A stretch of DNA of 64,000 nt from Promicromonospora sp042731755 (GTDB lineage: Bacteria; Actinomycetota; Actinomycetes; Actinomycetales; Cellulomonadaceae): positions 124,001 to 188,000 of the forward strand of contig NZ_JBHWLR010000001.1 of assembly GCF_042731755.1 (NCBI RefSeq), given 5' to 3'. Shown piece by piece: positions 16,216 to 25,313 of this stretch. The position numbers and the translations under genes were made by a program. Under the pieces are notes generated by a model. The model ran no database searches. It saw only the letters and a list, made by a program, of their open reading frames with translations, and had not been told where the DNA came from. The first letter of the stretch is position 1. The number at the start of each line of letters is the position of its first letter.

Positions 16216-19200
16216 ATGAGAATCCCCTGGAAGCACACGGTCGTGACGGGCGCCGCGCTGGCGCTCGTCGCACCGCTCGGCCTGGCCGTCGTCGCGCACG
16301 CCGCGGACGCCACCAACCTCGCCCTCGGCAAGCCGATCACGGCGTCGTCCGTGACGCAGACCTACGTCGCGGGCAACGCCAACGACGGGAACACCGCCTC
16401 CTACTGGGAGGGTGCGGGCGGGCAGTACCCGGCGCACCTCACGGTCGACCTCGGGCAGGACTCCGACGTCGAGCGCGTCGTCGTCAAGCTCCCGCCGCCC
16501 GCCGCGTGGTCCCCGCGCACGCAGACGTTCAGCGTGCTCGGGCGGTCCGACGGCGAGTCGTCGTACCGGACGCTCAAGGCCTCCGCGGCGTACGCCTTCG
16601 ACCCGGCGAGCGGCAACACGGTCGAGATCCCGCTCGACGCCGAGGCCGACGAGGTGCGCCTCGCGTTCAGCGCCAACACCGGCGCGGGCAACGGCCAGGT
16701 CTCCGAGCTCCAGGTCTGGGGCACGCCCACGGGCGGCGGCGACCCGACCGACCCGCCGGACCCGACCGATCCCACCGACCCGACCGGCACCAACTACGCG
16801 CTGAACCGTCCGGCGGCGGCGTCGTCGACCGAGTGGACGTACGTCGCGGCGAACGCCGTGGACGGGCAGACCGGCACGTACTGGGAGGGCGCCGGCGGAC
16901 AGTACCCGTCGACGCTCGACGTCTCGCTGGCCGCGCCCACGCAGGTCAGCAGCGTGCGCGTCCGCGTCAACCCGGACGCCGCCTGGGGCGCGCGCACGCA
17001 GACCTTCTCGGTCTGGGGGCGCTCGGGGACGGGCGGGTGGCAGGAGATCAAGGCGTCCGCCGGGTACGCGTTCGCGCCCGGGAGCGGCAACCTCGTGGAC
17101 ATCCCGGTCACCGGCACGGTCACGGACGTGCGCCTGCGCTTCACGGCCAACACGGGCGCGGGCAACGGCCAGGTCGCCGAGGTCGAGGTCTACGGCGCCC
17201 CGGCCCCCAACCCGAACCTCACGGTCACGGCCGTGACGGCGTCCCCGGCGTCGCCGACGGCGACCACGCCCCTGACGCTCACGGCGACCGTGAAGAACAC
17301 CGGCGACCGGGCCTCGGCGGCCACGACGCTGGACGGGAAGCTCGGCGGCAGCACGGCCGGCTCGTCGGACGTCGCCGCGCTCCAGCCGGGCGCGACCGCC
17401 CAGGTGCAGGTCGCGGCCGGGACCAAGCCCGCCGGTGAGTACACCGTCGGCGCCGTCGTCGACCCCGCCAACACGGTGGCCGAGCAGGACGAGACCGACA
17501 ACGCCTTCACGGCCACGGCGAAGCTCGTCGTCGGCGAGGCGCCCGGGCCCGACCTGGAGGTCGTCTCGGTTACCTCCAACCCGGCCAACCCCGCCGTCGG
17601 CGCGGCGGTGACCTTCTCCGTCCAGGTGCGCAACCGGGGCAACCAGGCGGTCGCGGCCGGCTCGGTGACCCGCGTGGTGGCGGGTTCGACCACCCTGAAC
17701 GGCACGACGCCGGCCGTCCCGGCGGGCGGCACCGTCACCGTGACGCCGTCCGCGACGTGGACGGCGACCAACGGCGGTGTCACGGTGACCGCCACGGCCG
17801 ACGCCACCGACGTCGTCGACGAGACGAACGAGGACAACAACACCGGCACGCTCGCGGTGACCGTGGGCCGCGGCGCCGCCGTGCCGTACACCACCTACGA
17901 GGCCGAGGCCGGCCAGTACACGGGCGCGCTGCTGCAGACCGACCCGCTGCGCACGTTCGGGCACACCAACTTCGCGACCGAGTCGTCGGGCCGTGAGTCG
18001 GTGCGGCTGAACAGCACGGGCCAGTACGTGCAGTTCACGTCCACCAACCAGACCAACTCGATCGTCGTCCGTAACTCGATCCCCGACGCCGCCGCCGGCG
18101 GGGGACAGGAGAAGACGATCAGCCTCTACGCGGACGGCCAGTTCGTGCAGAAGCTGACGCTCTCCTCGAAGCACTCCTGGCTGTACGGGACGACCGACCA
18201 GCCCGAGGGCCTCGTCAACACCCCGGGCGGCGACGCGCGCCGCCTCTTCGACGAGTCGCACGCGCTGCTCAGCCGGTCCTTCCCGGCGGGCACGGTGTTC
18301 AAGCTCCAGCGCGACGCCGGGGACGACGCCGCGTTCTACATCATCGACCTGGTCGAGCTCGAGCAGGTGGCGCCGGCCACCTCGAAGCCGGCGCAGTGCA
18401 CGTCGATCACCGAGTACGGCGCGGTCCCGAACGACGGGCTCGAGGACACGGCCGCCATCCAGGCCGCCGTCACCGCGAACCAGGAGGGTGAGATCGACTG
18501 CGTGTGGATCCCGGCGGGCCAGTGGCGCCAGGAGAAGAAGATCCTCACCGACGACCCGCTCAACCGCGGCACGCACAACCAGGTGGGCATCAGCGACGTC
18601 ACGATCCGCGGCGCGGGCATGTGGCACTCGCAGCTCTACAGCCTCATCAAGCCGCACCTCGCCCCGGGCGTCATCAACCACCCGCACGAGGGCAACTTCG
18701 GGTTCGACATCGACGACAACGTCCAGATCTCCGACATCGCGATCTTCGGCTCCGGCGACATCCGCGGCAACAACGGCCAGGAGGAGGGCGGTGTCGGCCT
18801 CAACGGGCGCTTCGGGCAGAACACCAAGATCACCAACGTGTGGATCGAGCACGCCAACGTCGGCGTGTGGGTGGGTCGCGACTACACCAACATCCCCGAG
18901 CTGTGGGGGCCGGGCGACGGCGTCGAGTTCTCCGGCATGCGCATCCGCAACACCTACGCGGACGGCATCAACTTCAGCAACGGCACGCGCAACTCGCTCG
19001 TGTTCAACTCGTCGTTCCGCAACACCGGCGACGACGCGCTGGCCGTCTGGGCCAACCCGTACGTCAAGGACCGCAACGTCGACATCGGCCACGACAACGC
19101 GTTCCGCAACAACACCGTCCAGCTCCCGTGGCGTGCCAACGGGATCGCCATCTACGGCGGCTACGACAACTCCATCGAGAACAACCTGGTCTACGACACC

Positions 19201-19617
19201 ATGAACTACCCCGGCATCATGCTGGCGACCGACCACGACCCGCTGCCGTTCTCGGGGACCACGCTCATCGCCAACAACGGCCTGTACCGCACCGGCGGGG
19301 CGTTCTGGAACGAGGACCAGGAGTTCGGGGCGATCACGATCTTCCCGCAGACCCATGACATCACCGGGGTCACCATCCGCGACACGGACATCGTCGACTC
19401 CACCTACGACGGCATCCAGTTCAAGAACGGCGGCGGCAACATGCCCGACGTCCGGATCACGAACGTGCGGATCGACGGGTCGAACAACGGCTCCGGCATC
19501 CTCGCGATGGGCGGCGCCCGCGGCAACGCGATCCTGTCGAACGTGACCGTCACCAACTCCGGTGAGGGGGACGTCGAGAAGGAGCCGGGTTCGCAGTTCG
19601 TGTTCACCGGGCAGTAG
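16216..19617 (+). CDS. Secreted modular GH87 alpha-1,3-glucanase (mutanase/mycodextranase)
   Basis: 1,133 residues: signal peptide (1 to about 34, ending AHA), two F5/8-type-C (CBM32-like) domains of about 150 residues joined by a DPTDPPDPTD linker, two CARDB-type beta-sandwiches, a further carbohydrate-binding domain starting YEAEAGQY, then a right-handed beta-helix catalytic domain from about residue 725. Asp916 (YADGIN), Asp939 and Asp940 (TGDDALA) have exactly the 23/24 spacing of the catalytic Asp triad described for Paenibacillus GH87 alpha-1,3-glucanase. It would attack alpha-1,3-glucan of fungal walls or dental-plaque-like mutan outside the cell. AGGA precedes ATG 16216 by 5 nt. Confidence 0.9.
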   Translation: MRIPWKHTVVTGAALALVAPLGLAVVAHAADATNLALGKPITASSVTQTYVAGNANDGNTASYWEGAGGQYPAHLTVDLGQDSDVERVVVKLPPPAAWSPRTQTFSVLGRSDGESSYRTLKASAAYAFDPASGNTVEIPLDAEADEVRLAFSANTGAGNGQVSELQVWGTPTGGGDPTDPPDPTDPTDPTGTNYALNRPAAASSTEWTYVAANAVDGQTGTYWEGAGGQYPSTLDVSLAAPTQVSSVRVRVNPDAAWGARTQTFSVWGRSGTGGWQEIKASAGYAFAPGSGNLVDIPVTGTVTDVRLRFTANTGAGNGQVAEVEVYGAPAPNPNLTVTAVTASPASPTATTPLTLTATVKNTGDRASAATTLDGKLGGSTAGSSDVAALQPGATAQVQVAAGTKPAGEYTVGAVVDPANTVAEQDETDNAFTATAKLVVGEAPGPDLEVVSVTSNPANPAVGAAVTFSVQVRNRGNQAVAAGSVTRVVAGSTTLNGTTPAVPAGGTVTVTPSATWTATNGGVTVTATADATDVVDETNEDNNTGTLAVTVGRGAAVPYTTYEAEAGQYTGALLQTDPLRTFGHTNFATESSGRESVRLNSTGQYVQFTSTNQTNSIVVRNSIPDAAAGGGQEKTISLYADGQFVQKLTLSSKHSWLYGTTDQPEGLVNTPGGDARRLFDESHALLSRSFPAGTVFKLQRDAGDDAAFYIIDLVELEQVAPATSKPAQCTSITEYGAVPNDGLEDTAAIQAAVTANQEGEIDCVWIPAGQWRQEKKILTDDPLNRGTHNQVGISDVTIRGAGMWHSQLYSLIKPHLAPGVINHPHEGNFGFDIDDNVQISDIAIFGSGDIRGNNGQEEGGVGLNGRFGQNTKITNVWIEHANVGVWVGRDYTNIPELWGPGDGVEFSGMRIRNTYADGINFSNGTRNSLVFNSSFRNTGDDALAVWANPYVKDRNVDIGHDNAFRNNTVQLPWRANGIAIYGGYDNSIENNLVYDTMNYPGIMLATDHDPLPFSGTTLIANNGLYRTGGAFWNEDQEFGAITIFPQTHDITGVTIRDTDIVDSTYDGIQFKNGGGNMPDVRITNVRIDGSNNGSGILAMGGARGNAILSNVTVTNSGEGDVEKEPGSQFVFTGQ

Positions 19618-19668
19618 GTCACTGCTCCGAGCAGGCAGGCGAGCGAGCAAGGACGACGACGGCGGGGT

Positions 19669-19687
19669 GTCGGCACGTGGTGCCGGC
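19669..19687 (+). terminator. Possible terminator hairpin after GH87
   Basis: GTCGGCAC, loop GTG, GTGCCGGC: an 8-bp stem with one G-T pair, 52 bp after the GH87 stop and before the GNAT gene. No U-tract. Confidence 0.3.
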
Positions 19688-19766
19688 GCCCCGCCCCGGC
19701 CTGTCGGCCGGGGGTGTCAGTGGCTCCGCGTACCTTCGGAACCACGATGCAGCGACGGGAGGAACC

Positions 19767-20219
19767 ATGGTGCTGCGACTCGAGGAACTGAGCGTCGACA
19801 ATCTCGGCGACGTCCTGCGCCTGCCGCCGCAGGCCGGTGACGACGAGCCGGTCGCTCCCACGGTCTGGTCGGTCGCCGAGGCGTACGTCCATCCGACCGC
19901 CTGGCCCCGGGCGGTGACCGACGACGGTGTGGTCGTCGGCTTCGTCATGGCCAACTGGAGCCCCGAGGAGCCGGAGCCGGCCTTCCGCGCGGGCATCTGG
20001 CGGCTGAACGTCGCGACGGCGGCCCGCGGGCGCGGCGTCGGGCGGTTCGCCGTCGAGCAGGTCGCCGCGGAGGCGCGACGCCGCGGCGTGGAGCGGATCA
20101 CTGTGCTGTGGGACGCGACCCACGCCAGGAGCCCCGAGCAGTTCTACCTGCGGTGCGGGTTCCGGCCCACGGGTGAGCTGCTGGGCGAGGTGGTCGGGGA
20201 GCTCGACGTGGTGACGTGA
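19767..20219 (+). CDS. GNAT-family N-acetyltransferase
   Basis: 150 residues, the size of a single GNAT domain. The acetyl-CoA pyrophosphate loop is RGRGVGR, preceded by the beta-4 strand WRLNVATAA; the C-terminal motif FYLRCGFRPTGE is typical. The spacing and the WSVAEAYVHPTAWPRAV segment resemble spermidine/diamine acetyltransferase-like members, but the acceptor is not certain. GGAGGAACC before ATG 19767 is a strong ribosome site. Flanked by hairpins, so likely monocistronic. Confidence 0.85.
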   Translation: MVLRLEELSVDNLGDVLRLPPQAGDDEPVAPTVWSVAEAYVHPTAWPRAVTDDGVVVGFVMANWSPEEPEPAFRAGIWRLNVATAARGRGVGRFAVEQVAAEARRRGVERITVLWDATHARSPEQFYLRCGFRPTGELLGEVVGELDVVT

Positions 20220-20243
20220 GGCAGGCGGACGGGCGTGAGCCGA

Positions 20244-20261
20244 CCGGGGATTTCACCCCGG
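20244..20261 (+). terminator. Terminator hairpin after GNAT gene
   Basis: CCGGGG, loop ATTTCA, CCCCGG, 24 bp after the stop. The stem can be extended outward through GAGC/GCTC with small bulges. No clear U-tract. Confidence 0.5.
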
Positions 20262-20397
20262 CCGCTCGGCCTTGACAGGGCTTTTTCCGACATTTGTCCG
20301 GGCTTGACCCATACGATGTTGAGCCAGAGAAGGCGCCGGTCGCTCCGACAGGGCGGTGCCGGTGACAGACGTGCGACGCGGCGACGGGGGTACACGG

Positions 20398-21636
20398 GTG
20401 GACGAGCGGGAGTCGGAAGAGACTCAGGACCTGCGGTTCACCGCGCCGGAGCCGCCGATGGGGGACACGCGGCCGATGGCGCCGCCGTCGTCCGCCGCTC
20501 CCGGGCCCACGCCGCCGTCCGTGGTGCCGCGACCGTACGAGTCGTACCCGCAGGGGTCGTCCTACCAGCAGTCGCCCCAGCAGCAGGCGCAGTACCCGCA
20601 GGCGCCCTATCCGCAGGCCCCGTACGTGCAGCCGCCGTATCCGCAGGCGTCGTACTCGCAGGTGCCGGGCGCGCCCGGCACCGGGCCGGGGGCGCCGACC
20701 AACCCGCAGGCGACGGCGAGCCTCGTGCTGGGCATCTCGTCGCTGTTCCTCAGCCTGCTGTTCGTGCCCTCGATCCTCGGCGTGGTGCTCGGGATCGTGG
20801 GGGTCGCGCGCTCGCGCCGCACCGACCCGCCGGTCGGGCGGGGCGCGGCGATCACCGGCATCGTGCTCTCGCTGGCCGGAGCGGTGCTCGGCGTGTTCGC
20901 CGCGGCGGCCGTGACGGACTTCGTGTCCGACACGGCGCGGACGATCGTCGAGGAGAGCGCCACCACGCCGCCGGACGAGGAGGACGGCGCCACGACCCCC
21001 GACCTGGAGGAGTTCGTCCGGCTCGACGCGGCGCAGTGGGCGGCCGTAGCGGACAACCCCGACGAGGCCGAGGGGCGGGCCGTCGTGCTGTACGCCGTGG
21101 TCGTGCAGTTCGACAACAGCACGGGTCCGGACCGGTTCCTGGCCGGCGCGGGCGTGAACCAGCCGGGCGCCGAGTACGAGCTGGAGACCAAGGCCGTCTT
21201 CATCGGCGACGAGGCCTTGCTCGACGGCGTGGAGTCCGGCGACGTGCTGAAGATCCATGCCGTGGTGCAAGGGGGCTTCACCTACGAGAACCAGATCGGT
21301 GGCGTCTCGACGGTGCCGGCGCTGAACGTCGCGAAGCTCGAAGACGTGGGTATGGCCGACCTGAGCAAGGACGTCGAGCTCGGGGCGATCGATTCCATGG
21401 CACCCGGTATCAACCGGGTTCCGGTCACCGTGACGAACAGCGGCACGCGGACGTTCGACTACTTCGTCGACGTGGTGGTCGAGAGCAAGGACGGCAAGAC
21501 GACGTACGACACGAGCACGGCCGTGGTCGAGGGCGTCAAGCCCGGACGGACGGCCGAGACGACCGTCGACTTCTTCGTGGACCTCCCCGCGGACGCCGTC
21601 GTCCGGGTCGAACTGGTGGAGCGCTACCCCGAGTAG
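20398..21636 (+). CDS. DUF4190-type membrane protein with extracytoplasmic immunoglobulin-like domain
   Basis: 412 residues. The first 100 are disordered and rich in P/Q/Y (repeats of YPQAPYPQ). Two membrane helices with a GVARSRRTDPPVGRG turn (about residues 105-180) are the DUF4190 signature. An acidic linker and a beta-rich extracellular part follow, ending VTVTNSGTRTFDYFVDVVVESKDG, which resembles a FxLYD/CARDB-type domain. The cytoplasmic Pro/Gln/Tyr tail is typical of actinobacterial cell-envelope proteins of unknown role. GTG at 20398 (preceded by a G-rich site) is preferred; GTG 20356 is in frame and would add 14 residues. Confidence 0.75.
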   Translation: MDERESEETQDLRFTAPEPPMGDTRPMAPPSSAAPGPTPPSVVPRPYESYPQGSSYQQSPQQQAQYPQAPYPQAPYVQPPYPQASYSQVPGAPGTGPGAPTNPQATASLVLGISSLFLSLLFVPSILGVVLGIVGVARSRRTDPPVGRGAAITGIVLSLAGAVLGVFAAAAVTDFVSDTARTIVEESATTPPDEEDGATTPDLEEFVRLDAAQWAAVADNPDEAEGRAVVLYAVVVQFDNSTGPDRFLAGAGVNQPGAEYELETKAVFIGDEALLDGVESGDVLKIHAVVQGGFTYENQIGGVSTVPALNVAKLEDVGMADLSKDVELGAIDSMAPGINRVPVTVTNSGTRTFDYFVDVVVESKDGKTTYDTSTAVVEGVKPGRTAETTVDFFVDLPADAVVRVELVERYPE

Positions 21637-21760
21637 CGGGCCTAACTGGACGACGTGAGCCGGCGTCGGGCGCCGACCGGCGGCCGGCGGCCGGCGGCCG
21701 CGCCAGAGGGCGCCATCTTGTCATTCGTCATACATCTCATTAGTCTGTGGCGGCCGGGCA

Positions 21761-21774
21761 TGTTAGCGCTCACA
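21761..21774. promoter_or_regulatory. LacI-family operator upstream of second GH59 gene
   Basis: TGTTAGCGCTCACA, a palindrome with one mismatched pair and the central GC typical of LacI/GalR sites controlling sugar-degradation genes in actinobacteria. It lies 50 bp before the start codon. The upstream AT-rich stretch TCATTCGTCATACATCTCATTAG (21721 onward) probably holds the promoter. Confidence 0.6.
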
Positions 21775-21824
21775 AAGATGGGGCGGCCCGGAGCAGCAGC
21801 ACGGATACGAGGGAGTACTCCAGC

Positions 21825-24800
21825 ATGCAAGCCACCCACACCCCCGAGCGCCCGGGACCATCGGCGCGGACGCCGGGCGGACCGCGCGGCAGCCGACGAC
21901 AGGGCAGCCGACGACAGGGCAGCCGACGACAGGGCAGCCGGCGACGGGGCCTGACGGCATCGGTCCTGGCCGGAGCCCTGCTCACCGCCGGCGGACTGGC
22001 GGGCAGCGTGTCGGCGGCCGCCGACGTCGACCCGGCCGGTCCGGCCGAAACGGCCGGCTCCGGTTCCGGCGCCGCCGCGACCATCGCCGTCGACGGCGGG
22101 AGCGACGGCCGCACCTACGACGGCGTCGGCGCGATCTCCGGCGGCGGGGCGACGTCCCGGCTGCTGCTGGACTACCCGCGCGAGGAGCGGGCCGAGATCC
22201 TCGACTACCTGTTCAAGCCGGGCTACGGGGCGTCACTGGAGATGCTCAAGGTCGAGATCGGCGGCGACACCAACACGACCGACGGCTCGGAGTCGAGCCA
22301 CGAGCACGTGCGCGGCGAGGTCGACTGCGACGCGGGCTACGAGTGGTGGCTCATGGAGGAGGCGGTGAAGCGCAACCCGGACATCACGCTCGGCGCGCTC
22401 GCGTGGGGCGCGCCGGGGTGGCTCGGCGACGGCGAGTACTACTCGGCGGACACGATCGACTACTTCGTCGACTGGCTCGACTGCGCGGCCGGGCACGGGC
22501 TCACGATCGACAACGTGGGCATCCGCAACGAGCGCGAGTACGAGGCGCAGTGGGTCAAGGACTACCGCGCCGCCCTCGACGCCGCCGGCTACGCGGACGT
22601 GCGGATCATCGCCTCGGACGAGGCCGCGCGCCGCGGGGAATGGCCCATCGCCGTCGACATGACGAACGACCCGGAGCTGTTCGACGCCGTGGACCTGCTC
22701 GGCAACCACTACTCGCGCGGGCCCAGCTCCGCCACGGCCCAGGCGCTGGGCAAGCCGCTGTGGATCTCCGAGGGCGGGCCGTGGTCGGCCGAGTGGGGCG
22801 CTGGCGGCTCGTCCGCCTCGGTGCCCTCGCTCATCAACCACGCCTACCTCGAGGGCCGCATCACCGGCGTCAACTTCTGGAACCTGCTCACGGCCTACTA
22901 CGACGGCCTGAGCATCTCCGACGCCGGCCTGATGCGGGCGAACACCCCCTGGTCGGGGGCGTACCAGGTGCAGTCCGCGATCTGGGCGGTCGCGCAGACC
23001 ACGCAGTTCGCCGAGCCCGGCTGGCAGCACCTGGACGCGTCGTCGGGCTACCTCGACGCCGCCGACACCGCGCAGGGCAGCTTCGTCACGCGCAGGGCAC
23101 CGCGCGGCGGTGACTGGAGCACCGTGATCGAGACGATCGGCGCGACCGCGCCCCGCACGGTCACGCTCTCGGTCGCCGGCGGCCTGAAGGCGCGCGACCT
23201 GCACGTGTGGCAGTCGACGGCGGACGACCGGCTGGTCCGGCAGCCCGACCTGCGGCGAGCCCCCGACGGCACGTACACGGTGACCGTCCCCGCGAACGCG
23301 GTGGTCACGGTGACCACGGTCAACGGCAAGGGCCCCGGCAATGCCGAGGGTGAGCACGAGTCCGCGTTCCCGTTCCCGTACGAGAACAGCCTGGCGGACG
23401 GCGGCCCCAGCGGGCAGACGCCGTACTTCTCCCAGATGGAGGGTGCCTACGAGGAGCGTCCGTGCGCGGGCGACCGGCGCGGCACGTGCCTGACGCAGGT
23501 CTCGCCGCAGCCGGCGATCTCGTGGGCGGCGTGGAAGAAGCCGACCGGGATCCTGGGCGACCTGAACTGGTCCGACTACGCGGTCGGGGTCACGGCGTAC
23601 GTGCCCGCGGACGGCACGGCCGAGGTGCTGGGCCGCGTGTCCAACGACGCGATGCAGCCGGTGCCCAACGGCTACGGCCTGAGCCTGGGCGCCGACGGCA
23701 CGTGGTCCCTCGGCCGGGGCGAGCCCGGCGGACGGGCCCGGCTGGAGCTGGCCTCGGGGACGCTCGACGGCGGCACGTCCGAGGGCGCCACGGCGGACGG
23801 CGCCGGCTGGCACGACCTGGGGCTGTCCTTCGACCAGGACGTGATCACGGCGACGGTCGACGGCGCGCAGGTCGCCGAGGTCACCGACACCACCTGGACG
23901 TCCGGCATGGTCGGGCTCTCGGGCGACTACGCGCCGGTGCAGTTCGCCGACCTCGCCGTCGGCCCGCTGCGGCCGGTCGCGACGATCGACGACGCGGCGG
24001 GCGCCGAGGAGGCGGCCACGGGCGCAGCGGCGCAGGACACAGCGGCGATCACCTACGAGGGCAACGGCTGGACGCACTGCTCCGCGAACGAGCGCCACGG
24101 CGCCCGGTGCCCCGCCGTGACCGCCGGGCAGCTCCGCGACGCCGTCGGCGGCACGGTCAGCGCGAGCCGCGACCGCGGCGACGCCGCGGTCGTCACCTTC
24201 GACGGGACGCAGGCCACGCTCACCGGCGTGGCGGGCCCGCACGGCGGGACGGCGCGGGTCTCGGTCGACGGGAACGAGCCGGTGGTGCTGTCCTACGCCG
24301 ACCGCGGCGAGGTCGAGTGGCGCACCCCGGTGCTGGTCGACGGCCCGCACACCCTGCGGTTCGAGGTGGCCTCCGGGCGCTCCAGCGGCTGGGTCTCGGT
24401 GGACCGGGTCGACGTCGCGCCCGGGGGCGGCGGGACGAGCTCGGTGGACGACCAGAGCGAGGGCACCGGCCAGGGCCGCCTCGACTACCACGGGGACGGC
24501 TGGCTGAGCTGCCCCGGCTGCATCAACCGCACGGGCCTGTACCACTCGTCGGTGACGTCGACGACGGTGGCCGGCGACTCCGTGGACTTCCGGTTCACGG
24601 GCTCGTCCGTGGACCTGTACGGGCTGCGCGCCTCCAACCAGGGGCTCGCCACCGTGCTGATCGACGGCGTCGAGGTCGGTTCCGCCGACTTCTACGGCCG
24701 CACCCGGGTGGGCAACCAGCTCATCTGGTCGAGCCCGGACCTGGGCTCCGGCGAGCACACGCTGACCCTCGTGGCGACGGGTCAGGGGAGTGAGTCGGCC

Positions 24801-24845
24801 TCCGGGACCGGCGTCAACGTCGACCGGCTGGTGGTGCGCCGGTAG
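21825..24845 (+). CDS. Secreted GH59 galactocerebrosidase-family hydrolase with two C-terminal beta domains
   Basis: 1,006 residues. A basic N-region made of four GSRRQ-type repeats leads into the hydrophobic signal GLTASVLAGALLTAGG, ending in AAA; the S-R-R-x-G-L context could be Tat. The GH59 barrel is clear: YDGVGAISGGGATSRLLLDYP, LKVEIGGDTNTTDGSE, acid/base Glu236 in GIRNERE and nucleophile Glu316 in WISEGGPW. The beta-sandwich and lectin domain (PYFSQMEGAYE) match animal galactosylceramidase order. Two further beta domains (from about residues 745 and 885; the second has SCPGC) may bind carbohydrate. ATG 21825 has GGGAG 9 nt upstream. Substrate beyond beta-galactosides is unknown. Confidence 0.87.
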   Translation: MQATHTPERPGPSARTPGGPRGSRRQGSRRQGSRRQGSRRRGLTASVLAGALLTAGGLAGSVSAAADVDPAGPAETAGSGSGAAATIAVDGGSDGRTYDGVGAISGGGATSRLLLDYPREERAEILDYLFKPGYGASLEMLKVEIGGDTNTTDGSESSHEHVRGEVDCDAGYEWWLMEEAVKRNPDITLGALAWGAPGWLGDGEYYSADTIDYFVDWLDCAAGHGLTIDNVGIRNEREYEAQWVKDYRAALDAAGYADVRIIASDEAARRGEWPIAVDMTNDPELFDAVDLLGNHYSRGPSSATAQALGKPLWISEGGPWSAEWGAGGSSASVPSLINHAYLEGRITGVNFWNLLTAYYDGLSISDAGLMRANTPWSGAYQVQSAIWAVAQTTQFAEPGWQHLDASSGYLDAADTAQGSFVTRRAPRGGDWSTVIETIGATAPRTVTLSVAGGLKARDLHVWQSTADDRLVRQPDLRRAPDGTYTVTVPANAVVTVTTVNGKGPGNAEGEHESAFPFPYENSLADGGPSGQTPYFSQMEGAYEERPCAGDRRGTCLTQVSPQPAISWAAWKKPTGILGDLNWSDYAVGVTAYVPADGTAEVLGRVSNDAMQPVPNGYGLSLGADGTWSLGRGEPGGRARLELASGTLDGGTSEGATADGAGWHDLGLSFDQDVITATVDGAQVAEVTDTTWTSGMVGLSGDYAPVQFADLAVGPLRPVATIDDAAGAEEAATGAAAQDTAAITYEGNGWTHCSANERHGARCPAVTAGQLRDAVGGTVSASRDRGDAAVVTFDGTQATLTGVAGPHGGTARVSVDGNEPVVLSYADRGEVEWRTPVLVDGPHTLRFEVASGRSSGWVSVDRVDVAPGGGGTSSVDDQSEGTGQGRLDYHGDGWLSCPGCINRTGLYHSSVTSTTVAGDSVDFRFTGSSVDLYGLRASNQGLATVLIDGVEVGSADFYGRTRVGNQLIWSSPDLGSGEHTLTLVATGQGSESASGTGVNVDRLVVRR
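21888..21947. repeat. Four tandem 15-bp repeats in a signal-peptide N-region
   Basis: GGCAGCCGACGACAG occurs three times exactly (21888, 21903, 21918), followed by one variant unit (21933-21947). In frame it encodes (Gly-Ser-Arg-Arg-Gln)x3 and Gly-Ser-Arg-Arg-Arg, residues 22-41 of the GH59 precursor. Confidence 0.9.
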
Positions 24846-24994
24846 CCCTACGCCGTAGTCACGCCGACGTCGGCACGCGCGCCGCGCCGCCGGCCGCCCC
24901 CCCCCCCCCCGCTCGGCAGTAACTCCCCTTCGCCCCCCGGGTGCCCCGCGGCGCGCTACAAAACCACCCCCAACCACCACGGAAACCGTGCATA

Positions 24995-25004
24995 NNNNNN
25001 NNNN
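24995..25004. other. Assembly gap (10 N) in low-quality G/C homopolymer flanks
   Basis: Ten Ns join two contig ends. The flanks hold runs of C at 24898-24910 and around 25056-25084 and unusual AC-rich text, typical of degraded contig ends. The stretch from 24846 to the gap encodes nothing I can support. Confidence 0.95.
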
Positions 25005-25011
25005 CGTGGCC

Positions 25012-25287
25012 TCACTTCCTCTCCACCTGCGCCTCCCACCTCCCCAACCTCCGTCCCCCCCCCTCCCGCCTGCCCCCCCCCCCCGCGTCCGTGCGCGGCT
25101 GCAGGTCCACGCGGTGCGCCCCGCAGGCCGCACACCGCACGTAGAGCACGTAGCCGGCCGAGGTCCGGTGGCGCGAGTCCGTGGTCCACGCGTGCTCGTG
25201 CCCGGTGTCGGCGGCCGCGCCGGCGGTGGTGGCACCGGTGGTTGTGGCAGGGGCGCGGAGGGTGGAGCGGGTCTCGGTCGTCGTCAT
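25012..25287 (-). CDS. Small CxxC protein of unknown function, C-terminus corrupted at contig end
   Basis: The supported part is the N-terminal 65 or so residues from ATG 25287: a T-rich leader, then HEHAWTTDSRHRTSAGY, YVRCAACGAHRVDLQ with one C-x-x-C knuckle. The following G/R-rich run lies in the homopolymer contig end, so the real stop and C-terminus are uncertain. Start codons of this gene and the divergent CGNR gene are only 26 bp apart. No function recognisable. Confidence 0.45.
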   Translation of the reverse strand: MTTTETRSTLRAPATTTGATTAGAAADTGHEHAWTTDSRHRTSAGYVLYVRCAACGAHRVDLQPRTDAGGGGRREGGGRRLGRWEAQVERK

Positions 25288-25313
25288 GCACCCCACGATG
25301 CTGTAATGGCCTT

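Noticed and set aside
15493..19650. 1,385-codon minus-strand frame opposite the GH87 gene
   Set aside because: Only its last 145 codons (the Cys/His protein) look like protein. The rest mirrors the codon bias of the glucanase.
24846..25010. Small frames across the first N gap
   Set aside because: They read through Ns and homopolymers and have no recognisable sequence.
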